Source: Eleusine coracana subsp. coracana (lineage: Eukaryota > Streptophyta > Magnoliopsida > Poales > Poaceae). From it: DNA of 64,000 bases. The translations under genes and the position numbers were made by a program. The stretch spans positions 13,732,501-13,796,500 of the forward strand of contig CM064417.1 in assembly GCA_032690845.1 (NCBI GenBank). The letters are read 5' to 3'. Of the stretch, positions 21,591-33,300 are shown in pieces; the stretch's first letter is position 1; the number at the start of each line of letters is the position of its first letter. The notes under the pieces were generated by a model. The model was not told where the DNA came from, did not search any database, and worked only from the letters and a program-made list of their open reading frames with translations.

Positions 21591-24500
21591 TCACATACCT
21601 ATCCCATCAACGCATTTGCGGAAAGAGGAATATGGCAGAGACTTTGTAAATAAATCAGCGAGGTTGTCGCATAATTTGGTCTGCAAGACGGTTATCTCAC
21701 CACTTTGCTGGAGTTCGTGAGTGTAGAGTAGCTTAGGATTAATGTGTTTAATCGGACCTATCTTTATATAACATGTCTGCATCTAAGCAACACAAGCAAC
21801 ATTATCTTCATAGATAATGGTCGGTGATCCTATGGGACCAATACCACATGACTGTTGTATGTGGTTAGCCATTATGCGAAGCCAGACATATTCACGAGAG
21901 GCTTCATACAATGCTATGATTTCAGAATGATTTGTGGACGTAGCAATCAGAGTCTGCTTAGAAGACTTTCATGATATAGTTGTTCCACCGTGTAAGAACA
22001 TGAATCCTGTCTACGATCTGGCATTATGGGGATCAGAAAGATAGCCAACATCAGTATATCCAATCAAAGCTGCATCCCGGTTTCTTCTGAAGAAGAGACC
22101 TAAATCTGGTGTGCCTTTGAGATACCGTAATATATCTTGTACTCATTTACAATGACGTTTGGTAGGAGCCGCGCTATGTCTAGCTAGTAGATTCACTGCA
22201 AATGCGATGTCAAGCCTAGTGCAATTTGCAAGATAAATAAGCGTATCAATGGCACTAAGGTATGGAACCTCTGGGCCCAATACCTCTTCTCCGTCCTCCC
22301 TGGGTCTGAATGGATCAGTATCTTTTTCAAGAGATCGCACGACCATGGGAGTCTTGGACGGATATGCTTTGTCCATATTGAATTTCTCCAATATTTTCTT
22401 GATATAAGCAGACAGGTGAATAAGAATTTTAGTGAAAAGGTGTTCAAGTTGTAAACCTAAACAAAATATGGTTTGACCCAAATCCTTCATCTCAAACTCC
22501 GTCTTAAGATGTTTGCGCGCTTCCTCTATATCTTCTGGGTTGCCAATGATATTTAAATCATCTACATACACCAAGATAATGCAAAATCCTGTAGAGGACT
22601 GCTTAATGAAAACACATGGGCAATCATCATTATTGGAGTATCCCTTTTTGACAAGCAACTCCTTCAGTCGGTTGTACCACATTCGTCCCGACTGCTTCAA
22701 GCCATAGAGTGACTTGGACAATTTTACACAATACATGTTGCGGTTTGCATGAGGATTCGGTACAGAGATTCCATCTGGAACCTTCATGTATATGTCAGAA
22801 TCTAGTGACCCATAGAGATATGCGGTCACTCCGTCCATCAACTACAAGGATAGACGATTTTGTACTGCCAGTGATATCAGGTATCGGAAAGTAATTCCAC
22901 TCATTACTGGTGAGTATGTCTCATTGAAATCAACGCTGGGTCTCCGCGTAAACCCCTGCGCTACTAACCTTGCTTTGTATCTCACCACCTCATTATTTTC
23001 ATTTCGTTTCCGGACGAAAACCCATTTGAATCCCACAGGGAAGACTCTTGGAGGTGTAGGTATTACTAATGAAAATACCTTTCTTTTCTTTAGCGAGGCT
23101 AGCTCTGTCTGGATTGCTTCCTTCTATTGATTCCAGTCCGAGTGTTTACGACACTCTGCCATGGTCTTTGGTTCTGGATCATTGAGAAGGTTGTCCGCAA
23201 TCGTAGCTGAGAATTGATCATCGACAATCGTAGTTTTACGATTATGAGACTCTCCAGAACTTACATAGTGGATGGAAATCTCCTCTATGAAATTTTCCTG
23301 TTCCCCTTGTGACTCCTCATGATTTCCCAATGCGAGTGTGTCAGGGTTTTCCGATGTTCCAGCCTCTAATGGTGTGTGCACTTGAGAGCTGGGTTGTGGA
23401 TTTGTATTATCCACAGGGTGTATACTACCCTTCGGGTATCGGTTAATCTCGGGTTGACCTGCATTTACTTGTTCGGAAGTTTTCTTCTTCCTTTGACCCT
23501 TGGTGTTGGATGGTTTATCCTGCTTGGTGGATGCTTTCCTTTAATGCTTGTTAGGCGTTGATTCCTGTTGTGCAGACGTACTCCACCCACTCTTTTTCTG
23601 AGTTGGGAGTTGAATGGTTTTATTTGGTACCTCCACTCTTTCGGACGCATTCCTAGCTAGAATCAAGGATTTTGTGACACCTTTGTAGTCAGTAAATGCA
23701 TCTGGCAGATTGTTTGCAATGTCTTGCAAATCAATTATTTTCTGAACTTGAAGTTCAGATTCTCGAGTACGTGGATCCGAGGATAGGATGGCTTTGTCAT
23801 CCCAATTGATTTCCTGACTTTCAGAATGGTACTTAAACTCTCCCCCTAAAGCCAGGAAATGATCCTCATTGAATATGCAGTCAGCGTACGGGCTGTAAAT
23901 AGATCTCCTGTGAGAGGTTCTAAATACTTTATGATCGACAGAGATTGATATCTCACATAGATCCCTATTTTCCTGTGAGGGCCCATAGCTGTATGCTGCG
24001 GTGGTGAGATCGGTGCGTATATAGTGCATCTGAACTTACGTAGATGGAAAATGCTTGGTGGATTTCCACGTATGAGTTGCAGCAAAGAGTTGCTGTGCTA
24101 AGCAGTTGGACACAATTGTATCAAGTTAGCAGCGTGTAAGACCGCGTGACCCTAACACGAAGTTGGTAGATTGCAATTGTGAAGCATTGGTCTTGCTATT
24201 AATTTAATTCTCTTAATCATAGATTCTGCCAAGCCATTTTGAGTATGGACATAGGGGACAGAGTGCTAAACTTGAATTCCTTGTGCCTTGCAATAATCAT
24301 TGAAAGCTCGAGAGGAAAATTCAACCACATTGTCCATTTGGATTGATTGAATCCGATGTTCAAGAAAGCTTGCCTTCAACTTAATGATTTGAGCAATAAG
24401 CTTCGCAAATGCATGGTTATGAGTAGACAGAAGGCACACGTGAGACCATCGTGTAGATGCGTCTATGAGAACCATGAAATACCTGAACGGTCCAAATAAT

Positions 24501-26386
24501 GGTTGTATAGAGCCACAAATGTCTCCTTGAATGCGTTCAAGAAACTTTAGTGGCTCCGTTTTGATCTTATGATATGATGGTCTTATGATCAATTTTCCCA
24601 TTGCACATGCGGTGCATAAAAAATCTAAGGATTGCGGGAACTTGGCATCACTTAAATTGTGACCAATGCAATTGCTGATAGTTTTCCGCATCATCCCGAT
24701 ACCGAGATGGCCAAGGCGATCATGCCATATTTGGAATGCGTTAACATTCTAGAAAATTACCTTGTATGCAACATGTGGTACGGTTTTGATATATGTGTAA
24801 TACAATCCAGACGGTAGAGAGGGAATTCTTTCCAGAATTTCCACGCCATATCCCTTATCTTTGGTAATGAGAAGAAACTCCTCATTATTCTCCTCATGTG
24901 TTTTCACATGAAGACCATTTTTTCAGATATCTCTATAAATTAACAGGGTACAAGTTGAATTGGGATACAATAATGTATTCTCAATAGTTACTTGTGTATC
25001 CATGGGAAGCTCGTCGCATCGCGTCCAGCGATTGTCAAAACATATCCTGGCCTCTTAGTAAGAGTTTGGAAATATTTAGTTTTCCTAAGTATAGAGTTTG
25101 TGATACAGCTGTCCACAAGGCATAATTCTTCCTCCATCAGATTGACTCCCGTGAGATCTATATGAGCAAGAATTTAAAGAAACTCTCAGCATGGATATAG
25201 AAATACATACTTTATTAAGTATCAAAGTGCTGATATAATATTCATCATCTTAGTTTTTTCTACATATAGTAGAAGTACTAATTTTATTGTTACAACACAC
25301 TTAAGCTACTAGGACATGGACTAATTTTTGTCTTTTGTGGAGCTATGGAGCCTAGATAAGGTCTCCAAACAAGTCGTCAGAAGCGAATTCGACAATGGTG
25401 TTCTCCGGGTCCTCGTAGTCGTTGACCGTCAATGGAGGCTCGTCGCTGCTTGGTTCCTTGGGAACTTGGCATGAATAACCGGCTTCCTCTTATGCATTGG
25501 GTTGGAGGTTGAAGTGTGCTTCAAATCCAGATGCAACATTCTTGCCTTTTCTTAGGGATTTTAGGTAAAGCTCAACCAAGTGGCGAGGAGTACGACATTT
25601 CCTAGTAGAATGCTTGATGCATCCGCACTTGCAACATTTGTTGTCACCTTGTGCTTTGGAATTGCCTTTTTCCTCAACCTGTACTTCTTCTTGCCCTTCC
25701 GGTTATTGCACTTTTGCTTAGATCTACCACCTGAGGAGTTCTTGTTGTGGTCTTTTGGACCACCGAACTTCTTCCCCTGCGTATTGTGATAAACTTCTAG
25801 GAGAGGAGCAGAGCCAACTGGATGCTGGTGATGAGTCTTCTAGTGAGTTCATCATGCTTCTCCGCTTGAAGTAAATCATTGATGAGCGCAGAGTAGGCGG
25901 TATACTCATTTTTACGGTATTGCTGTTATAAGATCCTGTCTGACAGTAGCATAGAATTGATAGTTTTAGCTATCTTGGCTGCATCATTAGGCTCTTCATC
26001 AGAAAAATGAAGCTTAGCACAAATCTTATGAACAACATGGTTATATTCACCTATGGATTTAAAATCCTGGCGGCGAATATTATTCCACTCATGAAGAGCT
26101 TCAGGCAATATAATTGCCTTTTTCTGTTCATACCTGAATTTGAGGGCTGTGTAAAGAACACTAGGTTCTTCCTCTAATGCATACTCAGATTTGAGGTTAG
26201 CATGGATATGATGCCTTATAATATATAAGGCTTGGTACTTGTGTTGGTCCTGAAGTCCTTGTTCCTTTTTTTAGGAGAAGTTAGAACTTCCACAATCCCT
26301 TTTGAGGCCAAGCAGATCTTGATGTCTAGGGCCCACGTAGGGTAGTTGTAGCCATCTAGAGCGAGTTCCTCGAACTCATGGGCCAT
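21591..26386 (-). pseudogene. copia gag-pol remnant
   Basis: Gag starts at ATG 26386 with MAHEFEELALDGYNYPTW, typical of a grass copia gag, and hits stops soon after. The frame at 26108-25926 continues gag (QDFKSIGEYNHVVHKICAKL). Integrase core residues follow in 24694-24266 (CTACAMGK, GDICGSI, FMVLIDASTRW). The N-terminal part of reverse transcriptase is at 23036-22842 and its catalytic YVDD in 22841-22143. RNase H-like C-terminal sequence (KLCDNLADLFTKSLP) is at 21782-21591. Frameshifts and stops lie between all of these, so no polyprotein can be made. Confidence 0.9.
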
Positions 26387-26480
26387 GGAGCCCACATAGG
26401 AATAGCCAAAAATTAGTTAAAATCACCATGGTAGTGTTGTAGCAATGGAGAAAAAATTTATTAGAAAGTTTCTCATGGTT

Positions 26481-26838
26481 CAATTCTGCTTGGATTAAGT
26501 ACTAGGTACTTAATAAGGTGAATGAACCTCAAATTGCAAGGAATTTGTCTCTATAAAGAGAGACAAGGTTCAATTCTGCTTGGATTAAGTACTAGGTACT
26601 TAATAAGGTGAATTGAGCATGAGGAATTACAAATTAATGCAATTCATTAGTGTTGTGTATAATATAGTGTGTATCATTTAATTCTGTTTGGATTAAGCAC
26701 TAGGTGCTTAATAAGGTGAATTAAATGTATTTTGCAAGAAAAACTGAATTCTTAATTGCAAAATTAAACATTGATTGTTGCTGTGTTTACGGTTCAAATC
26801 TACTTGGATTAAGTACTAAGTACTTAATAAGGTGACTC
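26481..26838 (-). repeat. Four hairpin-forming repeats in the copia leader
   Basis: Copies near 26481, 26571, 26679 and 26794. Each has CTTGGATTAAG or GTTTGGATTAAG, then an inverted repeat with arms ATTAAGTAC / GTACTTAAT (9 bp) around a 3-nt loop, then AAGGTGAAT or AAGGTGACT. The third copy has arms ATTAAGCAC / GTGCTTAAT, a compensated change on both arms. They lie between the 5' LTR and gag, where packaging or dimerisation signals are expected. Confidence 0.85.
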
Positions 26839-28809
26839 AAACTTGAGGCCATACAAGAAATAATAAATATCTCAATTGTAAACAATGGTAAACACTTTAT
26901 TATGTCATAGGGAAATGTACATAGGACATGCCATGGGACATAATAATCTTCAAGCCTAATACATAAGCTAGAAAGTTAAATTGCAACACTAGACAATACT
27001 ACAAACAATTACAGTATAGTTCAGGGACTAAACTGACTATATTACAATACTGGAAATAAAACTAAAAACTAAAAGTAAAAAAGGCTGAAATTAACAAAAA
27101 CCCGAAGGGTTTTAGTGAAAACAGCTTGATACAAGGCTCAACCGGATGGGCTGAGCCAACCTGGGCTGCGGCCCAGGAGGCCTTTCGGCCTGTGAGGGGG
27201 GGGGGGGGGGGGGTTGGGGAGGGGCGCGTGCTCAGACGGTGGCAGTCTGGCCCAGCCGCCAATGAGGCCTAGTCGGCCGGGCTAGGGAGTGAGTGGGTAT
27301 AAAAACCCATCGAGCAGGCGGTTAGGGTTTGTAACCCTAACCCTAACAGTCCCACCGGGCGCCGCCGCCAAGAGTCCGTGCGCCGCTGGGCCGTCATGCT
27401 GCGCCGCGCATGCGTGCACCGCCTGCCGCCGCCGCCAGGGCTGCCTCGTAGCCACGTCATCGTGATCACCGCGAGCCGCCGCGCGCCGCGAGCTGAGCGC
27501 CGAACACCGCCGTGTGCGTTGAGGGCCGGGCCGCCGCGCGTGCGCGCGCCCTGAGTGCTGTCGTGTGCCGTCGAGCCACACGCCGCTCCTTCGCCACGCC
27601 GCACGCAGCCGCGCCTAGAGAGGCCGTGGGTCGCGCCATCGCCGGGTCGGCGCTCCCCCTCACCGGTGGCCGCTCGCCCAGCGATGGCCATGCTCCTCCA
27701 CGTTGGGGGAGCGGGTGGCATCGCTGGCGATGGGGCCGCCGGGGTTGAGCGCTCATCGAGCCGTCGATGACCACGCGCTGGGCTAGCGGCCCGGCCGTCA
27801 GGGTGGTGTTCCGGCGAGGTGCGCATGGCGGCGGAGTAGAGGACCACTGTTGGGGGTATGAGGCGAAGGTGCAGGCGCAGAGGATGTCGAGCTGGTGGCC
27901 AGCCTGAGTGCGCCGGCCATAGATCCGGCCAGCTCATTGGCGGTGATGACCTCAAAGCTCGGGGACGAAGGCGACGAGGGGGTCTCCTCCTCAGATCTAG
28001 AGATCTCCAAGTCGGAGAAGTGGAGTCGAGGCTCAGATCCAGAGGATGAGCACGACGGTGGTGGAGGCGGCGTCGTGCGTACGGCAAAACGCCTGCCGGG
28101 TTCCCCTCCTCGGCCTCCCGTGCGGATGCACGCACCACGCCGTGTCGGTTGAGGATGAGGGAGGGGGGAGGCTGCTGCATCTAGAGCGGTTGCTGCCGCG
28201 GTCGACGTCAAAGCAACGACCGTGAAGAGGATCAAGTGCGGCGCGCCGACGTCCACGGTCGGTGGTCCAAGACGGAGCACGGACTCGGTCGGCGGCGTGG
28301 GGATCGGGAGGCGCGGCGGTGTGGAGGCAAAGGTGGCGCCTGTGTGGTGGCCCTCGGTACTGCTATGCTGGGGCCTGCCCCTGGATCGCCATCGGTTCAT
28401 CGGAAGGGACCGAATTCCTAGCGGCAGCACGGACCGCGCTGGCGTCGACCACCATGACGACGGTGGCGGCAGTTGTGGAACCGCCACCCTCGTCGAACCA
28501 TGGGGTGGTGTCATCCGCGGTGGCCTACAGGACCACGGCGTGGGCGACGAAGGAGCGAGAAGATCCGGCGAAACTCGACGCCGGTGAGGGTTGCCTGAAG
28601 ATGGCGAACCACACAACGGGCATGGTCGCACCGAAGATCTTCCAGGAGTTGGCGGAGAAGGACGACGAGGAAGGACACGGTGAGTGTCGTCATCGGCATT
28701 GTTTACCCGTTGATCTCCGGCGAGGTCGCCGGCAATTGTTTGCTTTTTCCCGTCGAGTTCTTCCCTTCTCTCTGTTTCTCTGTTTTTGGGGAGCAAGTGC
28801 TTGATAACG
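26839..28809 (-). other. Long GC-rich 5' leader of the copia element
   Basis: About 2 kb between the hairpin repeats and the 5' LTR. It begins after the LTR with CGTTATCAAGCACTTGCTCC, the likely primer-binding region. The bulk is GC-rich with overlapping long frames on both strands (Pro/Arg/Ser/Ala-rich, no domain seen) and an 18-G run at 27196-27213. Possibly captured host sequence; function unknown. Confidence 0.55.
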
Positions 28810-29015
28810 TGTTGTAAATGGAATGAGAATGACAATGAACAGTGTGAGTGAACAGTAACTTTCATTCATCTGTAGTGCTGTTTATATAGGAGTTACAAGT
28901 AGCAGTTTCATGAACCGCTGCCCCTTACATGGGCACGTCTCTGCCCGTTGGCAGAGGAGCCTCATCGACGAGCAACCGTCCCGAGGTGGTTGCCATCTCT
29001 GAGCATTTCGTAATA
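28810..29015 (-). repeat. 5' LTR of the copia element
   Basis: 206 bp, from TGTTGTAAATGG to CATTTCGTAATA on the plus strand; partner of 20999-21243. Followed directly by the target duplication AGAAT. Confidence 0.9.
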
Positions 29016-29030
29016 AGAATAAAGAGATAT

Positions 29031-29153
29031 GGTGGATGGGCCTGTGGCCTAGCGGCAAACGACGCAGGGTAGCTTCTTTGCCGACGAGGGTTTGAACCCC
29101 CATGCCACCCCTGCCTCCAGAAGGTTGCCCCATGGTAGGGTTTCTAAAAAAAA
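29031..29153 (+). mobile_element. tRNA-derived SINE (copy in second duplicated unit)
   Basis: Same element as 20011-20142: GGATGGGCCTGTGGCCTAGC, box B GGTTTGAACCC, ending TTTCTAAAAAAAAA. The right-hand target copy is shortened to AGAGATG. Confidence 0.75.
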
Positions 29154-29425
29154 AGAGATGTCATTATTTTAAAAAAAATGTTCTTTTGAAAATATTTGAT
29201 TCATGGGTTAGTAGTGGTTAGTTTCAAGCTAATGCCATTTTATTTAATCTATTTTTGCCAGTTACATCACGTGGACATTCGAGATGTATATTATCAAATC
29301 CAATTCTTTTTTTTTTAAAAAAAGATATGCTTTTTTCGGAATAACCCATTGTTGTGGCGATGTTATGTTTAATTTGTATACTACCTCCGGATATTTTTTC
29401 TCTTATGGTTAGGACAAGATATTAT

Positions 29426-30326
29426 ATTCTGATAGTATTTGCATCATGATGAGAAATAACTGGTAAATCGGTATTTTGTTACGGCCGGAGGCAACCGGAT
29501 GTTCATTGAGGCCATCGTTAAGAATAATCTAACAAATTGTTAACTTATTTGGCAGCCACATTTTGTGTAATGGCTCGGATGATTGGAATGTTGGACGTCT
29601 GGTGTTCCTAGTTTTATTTCTCACAAGACTATCGTACGCATTGTTGTCTTGGGTTATTTCCGTCTGGTGTCTAGTGTTTTCATCTTCACACGGATCAATC
29701 ATGACATTTCATGTAAGATGGCTTGATTTAGACTTGAGATCGTTGCCAAAGGGACGGTCAATTTGATCACATGGAACATGTTTTACAGCATAATTACAGA
29801 GTGTAACAGAATTGACGGCAATGGTTGATAAGGCAGGAAAGTTTGAAGCAATGGTTGATTAGGAAATTCAATTTCTTCAGTGGCTAATAACGAACACGAG
29901 GTTTTTTGGATGGGTGATAAGGAATTTCCCATATCTCAAAATGCAGTTTCATGTCTACAAAGCCGGAACGTCAACGTCAAAGAATACTAATGGCGACTTT
30001 ACAACTATTTGTAAGCTGAATACTCTCAGTTCACTATGATGTGATCAAAAGGAAGAACATCAAACCAGAAGTCATGCCAACGACACATAGAACTTCAAAT
30101 TTCCTTCCCACATGCATAATTCTTCAGAATCCTTACGGAAAAACTAATAGAAATTACAAAATAACTGGAAATTACTGTACACAGTCCGCTACATCAGTAA
30201 CTAGTTTGATTGCTCTACAGACGCACACCACAACAAAGCAGGATCTGTATCTGCTGGGGAACTGCCGCTGGTATCTTAGTATGCTACAACATATCTTTCT
30301 TTAGACATGTCCTCATAAGTAACTTT
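29426..30326. other. Intergenic DNA without recognised content
   Basis: AT-rich. The right part may hold the 3' UTR of the minus-strand gene ending at 30327. No repeat boundaries seen. Confidence 0.45.
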
Positions 30327-33300
30327 TCACTTCAAGGAATCTAACATCCTCACATCATGCTTCTTACGCCTGCAGCGGTGATGACTTTTCTGCTCCCCAA
30401 ACTTATTATCATTGATTCCCATTTTACTCATATCTGCAATTGGCAAATATGAACAATGGTCAGAAAAGCTTCCTAGAAGCACATACATCTTTTAAGTTTC
30501 AACAAAGCAATGATAATAAATCACAGCAAGGAACCAATACCAGGGTCACATTTTCACCATGGCACAACAAATTTTAGCAACAAAGACTAATTTCAATCCA
30601 TAAAAAGTCTGGCCATACATTCAAGATGGTGCAAGCTCAAACAAAGTAACAGCAAGCCATGATGCCAGAGCAGTTTAAACACAAGATAATCTTCCGCAAA
30701 AGACAATAATTTCTACCTTTGGCAAAATTTCAACAGAGTTTTTCAAAACAGCGCTAAATCATAATTTAGTCATATTGATATAGGACACATATTTGATGCA
30801 ATGCCATTAGTTCAGACATAATGTCAAAAATATTCAGTGCAATTACAGTATTTTTCTAATACTAAAAACAACTGGTTTTCATGACTCAACAAATTCCACA
30901 TGACGACAACAGTTTGCTGTTATTGTTGACTAGTTCCTGCCTATCTATTCTATTACTAGCATAAAAGATAATAATAACCCATAAAGTGGAATCATGCTTC
31001 CAGGAGGCATGTGCCCCACAAAAATTTCCATCAATGACAACTACAAAGACCAAAGCAACCTAGGTCTGACCCAAATATGTCATTACATCTTACTAAATTA
31101 AAAGAATTTTGACTGCTGGGGGAAAGACTGCCCGCATGGATTTTCATTAAGAAGAAGCCCCAGCTAAACTGGCCAAGGAAACCCCCAAACCCCGACATCA
31201 CCCTGTAAGGCTGCACTATAACCTGGGCCGGCAACCAATACCACTTCCGGCACCGTTACCACAGACCGGTGCCCTGATTGGGTGGGGGTGGGGGCACGAT
31301 GAGGGCTTTACTTTTTGGCGCAAACCAGGATTTGAACCTTGGCTGTCTAACAGCACTACTCAGTGACTAACCGCCACACTATTCGTGTCTATTACACCTT
31401 GTGAATTCAAACATTATTAGGTCTAGCATCAGGATTTGGCTGATACAAGGAGTTGACAGCAGTGGGGTGACTCAACAGTCTTTTGTATCATCTACCAACT
31501 TTGAATTGTGCTTTCATTTTATTCTGTTAACACAGAAGAATTAGAGCAGTTAGATGGAAAAATTAAATATTGTTTTGCATTACTGAGTGACATGATGCAG
31601 GGACAATGTGAAAGTCAGAAAATATCTTGGCTCGTAATTTTAGAAAACGAAGATACTAAACATCAAGATTCTTTCGGAAGCGGGCTGAAAAAGTCTGTTT
31701 TTGCCTGTGTTTCTAACCTAAAATTGAGTTATAATTACCCTGCCTAGTCTGGATTTACCGTAACAAGAGATCATACACTCATGAAGTAACAAATGCCTGG
31801 GCAGTGTGTTATGTATCAATGTATTAGCTGGTCTGTGGCCAGCTGTGAGCAGTAGCTTGTTTTTTTTTCTCACACAGAAATAAGGTCATTGTTACAGCAG
31901 TATCTCACCATATATAATAAGGTATGACATTAACATTTGCTAGGCAGTCAAGAAGTAGCCAAACCCCAGCCAGCAGTCCTGGCCCTAAACCTCCAGTTTA
32001 GAATAATTATCCAACTAGATCTCTTGCATGAGGCATAGCTTACACCCTTTTTCTCCCAAATTTGCATGGTCGAGGATATCGAATGCACGAGAACAAATGC
32101 TCTTAAACATTTAAAAGAGAATAGAAGATGAAGGCCATTCTTTGATATAAATCAAGAATTTTTGTTCATGTATTTTTTAGATAAATGTGCATCAACAATT
32201 CTGTAGGACAAATATGCTAAGTATTAGTAGCGAAAAAGAACAAAAAAGATAATAAACAGCTGAAATGTAATTCATGTGGGAATTCATCAACATGAAGCCC
32301 AATCTGGAAAGAAATAGAACAATGAGATAAAAGATATTAAGAAATACAGATGGTGCTATAGCACCACACACATGAAAGCTGTAACAAAAGTACGTGGTGA
32401 TTTCAACAGTGAAATATTAGTTACAGGGCTGGGTTTCTAGAAATACTCATGCCACAAGTTTCTAGAAATGACCACCCTGGTTTCTTGTATTAAATAGGAA
32501 TGCATGTGGATCAGTCCTTTTATAGCTCATCAAAATGATTCATGCTGTTTTGCAGGGCTTCTCTTGTAATAACAACTAAACTAGAACTAGAACTGAATAA
32601 TATAATATCAGGAAAAGAGATATTAAGAATGCCTCCTATGATGAACACATAATAGAGTTTGTAATTTGATCCAAAGGCTATCCATCAAATTCATCTTTTA
32701 ATAAAGATATCCATATATGGAACTTTGGGGATTTGTCATCCATTCATCATCGGTTGGCTATGAGGTAATTGATGTTTGACTGGCACATGGTCCTATGGCC
32801 ACATGTCAACTAGAAAAAGAAAACAACGGAGAAACCAAGAAAGCGACAGTCAGGAGGAAATTCACAATCCTCTCTACTAAAAGGTGAACAGAGATGAGTA
32901 TCACAATTGATAGGACCTAAGCTACTATGGCACATGGGCCCTAAAGTTGCATGTGTTTGCTAAGTAATATCGAAAGAAGGTGGTTCTACAAGTAAAAAAG
33001 ACTAAATAAGTAAATATAGAATAATAAATATTTCCCATTAACTTTGATGGATGATGAAGTAGCCAAACAAAAAATGTTTATATCAAATTCTAGATACTAT
33101 ATCCAAATGATGATTAAGAAACAGAGCCAAGTGTTCAGAAACCATCATGTTTAGGGACCAAAAGTAAGGAAATCATGCAAGTTTCTTTAATTGTTTAAAA
33201 ATCTACGATCAGTTTCCCCAGTAAAACAGCCTTACAGTGTGCACATGCCATATTAAACAGGAAATACTATTTGCAAATACCATGTAATAGTTCCATTCAT

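Larger units (their letters stand above)
20999..29015 (-). mobile_element. 8.0-kb Ty1/copia retrotransposon, minus strand, decayed
   Basis: Bounded by LTRs (20999-21243 and 28810-29015) and a 5-bp target duplication AGAAT (20994-20998, 29016-29020). The empty site is preserved in copy 1. On the minus strand the order is 5' LTR, a leader of about 2.4 kb, gag, integrase, reverse transcriptase, RNase H, polypurine tract AAGTGGGAG and 3' LTR, i.e. copia order. The LTRs start TATTAC on the sense strand rather than TG and end CAACA. LTR pairs differ at about a dozen places plus one ~40-bp tandem duplication, so it is not recent. All coding regions are broken. Confidence 0.92.
20479..29425 (+). repeat. 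Copy 2 of the tandem duplication (split by copia element)
   Basis: Its parts are 20479-20998 and 29021-29425. They join exactly at the copia insertion point, as copy 1 shows (AACAGAATAAAGAGATATG uninterrupted at 19994-20010). Divergence from copy 1 is roughly one base in ten by eye. Confidence 0.85.

Noticed and set aside
26481..26838. CRISPR-like array (four spaced repeats)
   Set aside because: Eukaryotic retrotransposon leader; spacers are unequal (about 50-70 bp) and there are no cas genes.
27269..28865. Long Pro/Arg/Ser/Ala-rich frames (303 and 355 codons) in the copia element
   Set aside because: Several overlapping frames on both strands, no domain and strong GC bias; treated as leader sequence, not genes.
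31300..31385. Possible minus-strand tRNA gene
   Set aside because: Box A/B-like words only; a SINE body and tail follow, with flanking target duplications.
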